DNA from: Deferribacter desulfuricans SSM1
Lineage (GTDB): Bacteria; Chrysiogenota; Deferribacteres; Deferribacterales; Deferribacteraceae
DNA length: 64,000 nt
Direction: 5' to 3'
NCBI RefSeq assembly: GCF_000010985.1
Contig: NC_013939.1
Span: forward strand, 62,001-126,000
Shown here one piece after another: positions 63,327-64,000 of this stretch; positions within the stretch are counted from its first letter, which is position 1, and every line of letters starts with the position of its first letter. The translations under genes and the position numbers were made by a program. The notes under the pieces were generated by a model that searched no databases, was not told the DNA's origin, and saw only the letters and a list, made by a program, of their open reading frames with translations.

Positions 63327-64000
63327 ATGAGAATTGCGGTTGTTGGCACTGGATATGTGGGCTTGGTTACTGGAGCTTGCTTGGCTGAATTTGGTATGTT
63401 TGTAACCTGTGTTGATATAGATAAGAAGAAGATTGATATGTTGAATAATGGTGAAATACCTATTTATGAGCCAGGACTTGATGTTATTGTTGAGAAAAAC
63501 AGTAAGGCTGGGAGATTAAAATTTACTACCGATGTAGCTCAGGCAGTTAAAGATAATCTTGTTATTTTTATTGCAGTTGGTACCCCACCTAAAGAGGATG
63601 GTAGTGCTGATCTTACTTATGTTGAAAATGTGGCAAGAGATATAGCAAAAAATATGAACGGGTATAAAGTGGTAGTAAATAAAAGTACTGTCCCTGTTGG
63701 TACAGGTCAAAGGGTTAAAAAGATTATAAAAGAAATTGTGGGTGATAAATTTAGGTTTGATGTGGTTAGTAACCCTGAATTCTTAAGAGAAGGGGCTGCT
63801 GTCAACGATTTTATGAGACCAGATAGAATAGTTATTGGTGCTGAAAGTGATGAAGCAGTGGCTATAATGAAAGATATTTATAGTGCACACTATCTTGGAG
63901 AAGCACCTTTTGTGGTTACTAATATTGAAACAGCTGAGATGATAAAGTATGCATCAAATGCTTTTCTGGCGTTAAAGATTACATTTATTAATGAAATAGC
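63327..64000 (+). CDS. UDP-glucose 6-dehydrogenase (3' partial)
   Basis: The gene runs off the window end; about 224 residues are visible. They show the NAD-binding start MRIAVVGTGYVGLVTGACLAE, then FIAVGTPPKEDGSADL, KSTVPVGTGQRV, NPEFLREGAAVNDFMRPDRIVIG and ETAEMIKYASNAFLALKITFINE, in the order of the UDP-glucose/GDP-mannose dehydrogenase family. The PEFLREG-DF spacing favours UDP-glucose. It supplies UDP-glucuronate for surface polysaccharide. I use the second of two adjacent ATGs, six bases after GGAGG. Confidence 0.93.
   Translation, partial: MRIAVVGTGYVGLVTGACLAEFGMFVTCVDIDKKKIDMLNNGEIPIYEPGLDVIVEKNSKAGRLKFTTDVAQAVKDNLVIFIAVGTPPKEDGSADLTYVENVARDIAKNMNGYKVVVNKSTVPVGTGQRVKKIIKEIVGDKFRFDVVSNPEFLREGAAVNDFMRPDRIVIGAESDEAVAIMKDIYSAHYLGEAPFVVTNIETAEMIKYASNAFLALKITFINEI

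Overview
The window is AT-rich chromosomal DNA from a diderm (Gram-negative) bacterium. It carries a complete lipid A front end of the LpxD/FabZ/LpxA/LpxI type, BamA and Skp, a Tat-exported respiratory NiFe hydrogenase with a cytochrome b anchor, a zinc-type L31, ThyX and short-form HisG. The gene content and order (tmk-holB-ricT-metG-tatD, queA-tgt-yajC-secD-secF, rho-rpmE-thyX-yqhQ-prfA-prmC-murA, bamA-skp-lpxD-fabZ-lpxA-Gfo/Idh-lpxI) resemble Deferribacterota or deltaproteobacterial-grade lineages. My best guess is a member of the Deferribacteraceae (Deferribacter or Calditerrivibrio-like); this is inference from gene content, not a database result.

Layout. 1-4038 (+): RND efflux adaptor (5' end cut off), RND pump and a small DUF2892 protein. 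4070-5374 (-): tRNA nucleotidyltransferase/poly(A) polymerase. 5478-9832 (+): phosphodiesterase, FAD dehydrogenase, flavodoxin-like reductase, mtnA and class II aldolase. 9858-16439 (-): a small possible cytochrome, then the housekeeping operon MOSC-MogA fusion, tmk, holB, ricT, metG, tatD and a lone receiver protein. 16485-18069 (-): AEC transporter and a lipoprotein. 18100-18240: a MITE-like element. 18363-20261 (+): transketolase. 20296-24341 (-): NiFe hydrogenase operon (small, large, cytochrome b, protease). 24477-29601 (-): GH13 sugar phosphorylase, STAS protein, hemerythrin/PAS protein and Na/Pi cotransporter. 29852-30038 (-): two CAT-anticodon tRNAs (initiator and probable elongator Met). 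30195-31528 (+): amtB behind a textbook sigma-54 promoter. 31555-35348 (-): a small exported protein and a 1086-residue lipoprotein with a strong leader hairpin. 35581-35711: second MITE-like copy. 35731-38665 (-): receiver protein, soluble histidine kinase and an RdgC homologue split into two genes. 38781-45580 (+): ndk, thrC, queA, tgt, yajC, secD, secF. 45862-62039 (+): rho to tyrS, including the cell-wall, outer-membrane and lipid A genes. 62050-64000 (+): DUF1015 protein and a UDP-glucose dehydrogenase cut by the window edge.

How the genes work together. Most of the window is core housekeeping in tight, often overlapping operons. The accessory parts are the hydrogenase operon (periplasmic H2 oxidation feeding the quinone pool), the GH13/STAS/hemerythrin/phosphate group, the nitrogen-regulated ammonium transporter, and the 31.5-38.7 kb stretch of poorly characterised lipoprotein, signalling and RdgC-like genes.

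The points most worth following up are: the hydrogenase small subunit, which has Asp instead of Cys at one proximal-cluster ligand; the two-gene RdgC in line with a soluble kinase and receiver; the two-copy palindromic element family with near-identical ends; a CX3CH haem-like motif; and a 62-nt leader hairpin before the giant lipoprotein. I found no CRISPR array, prophage, transposase gene or clear defence island.
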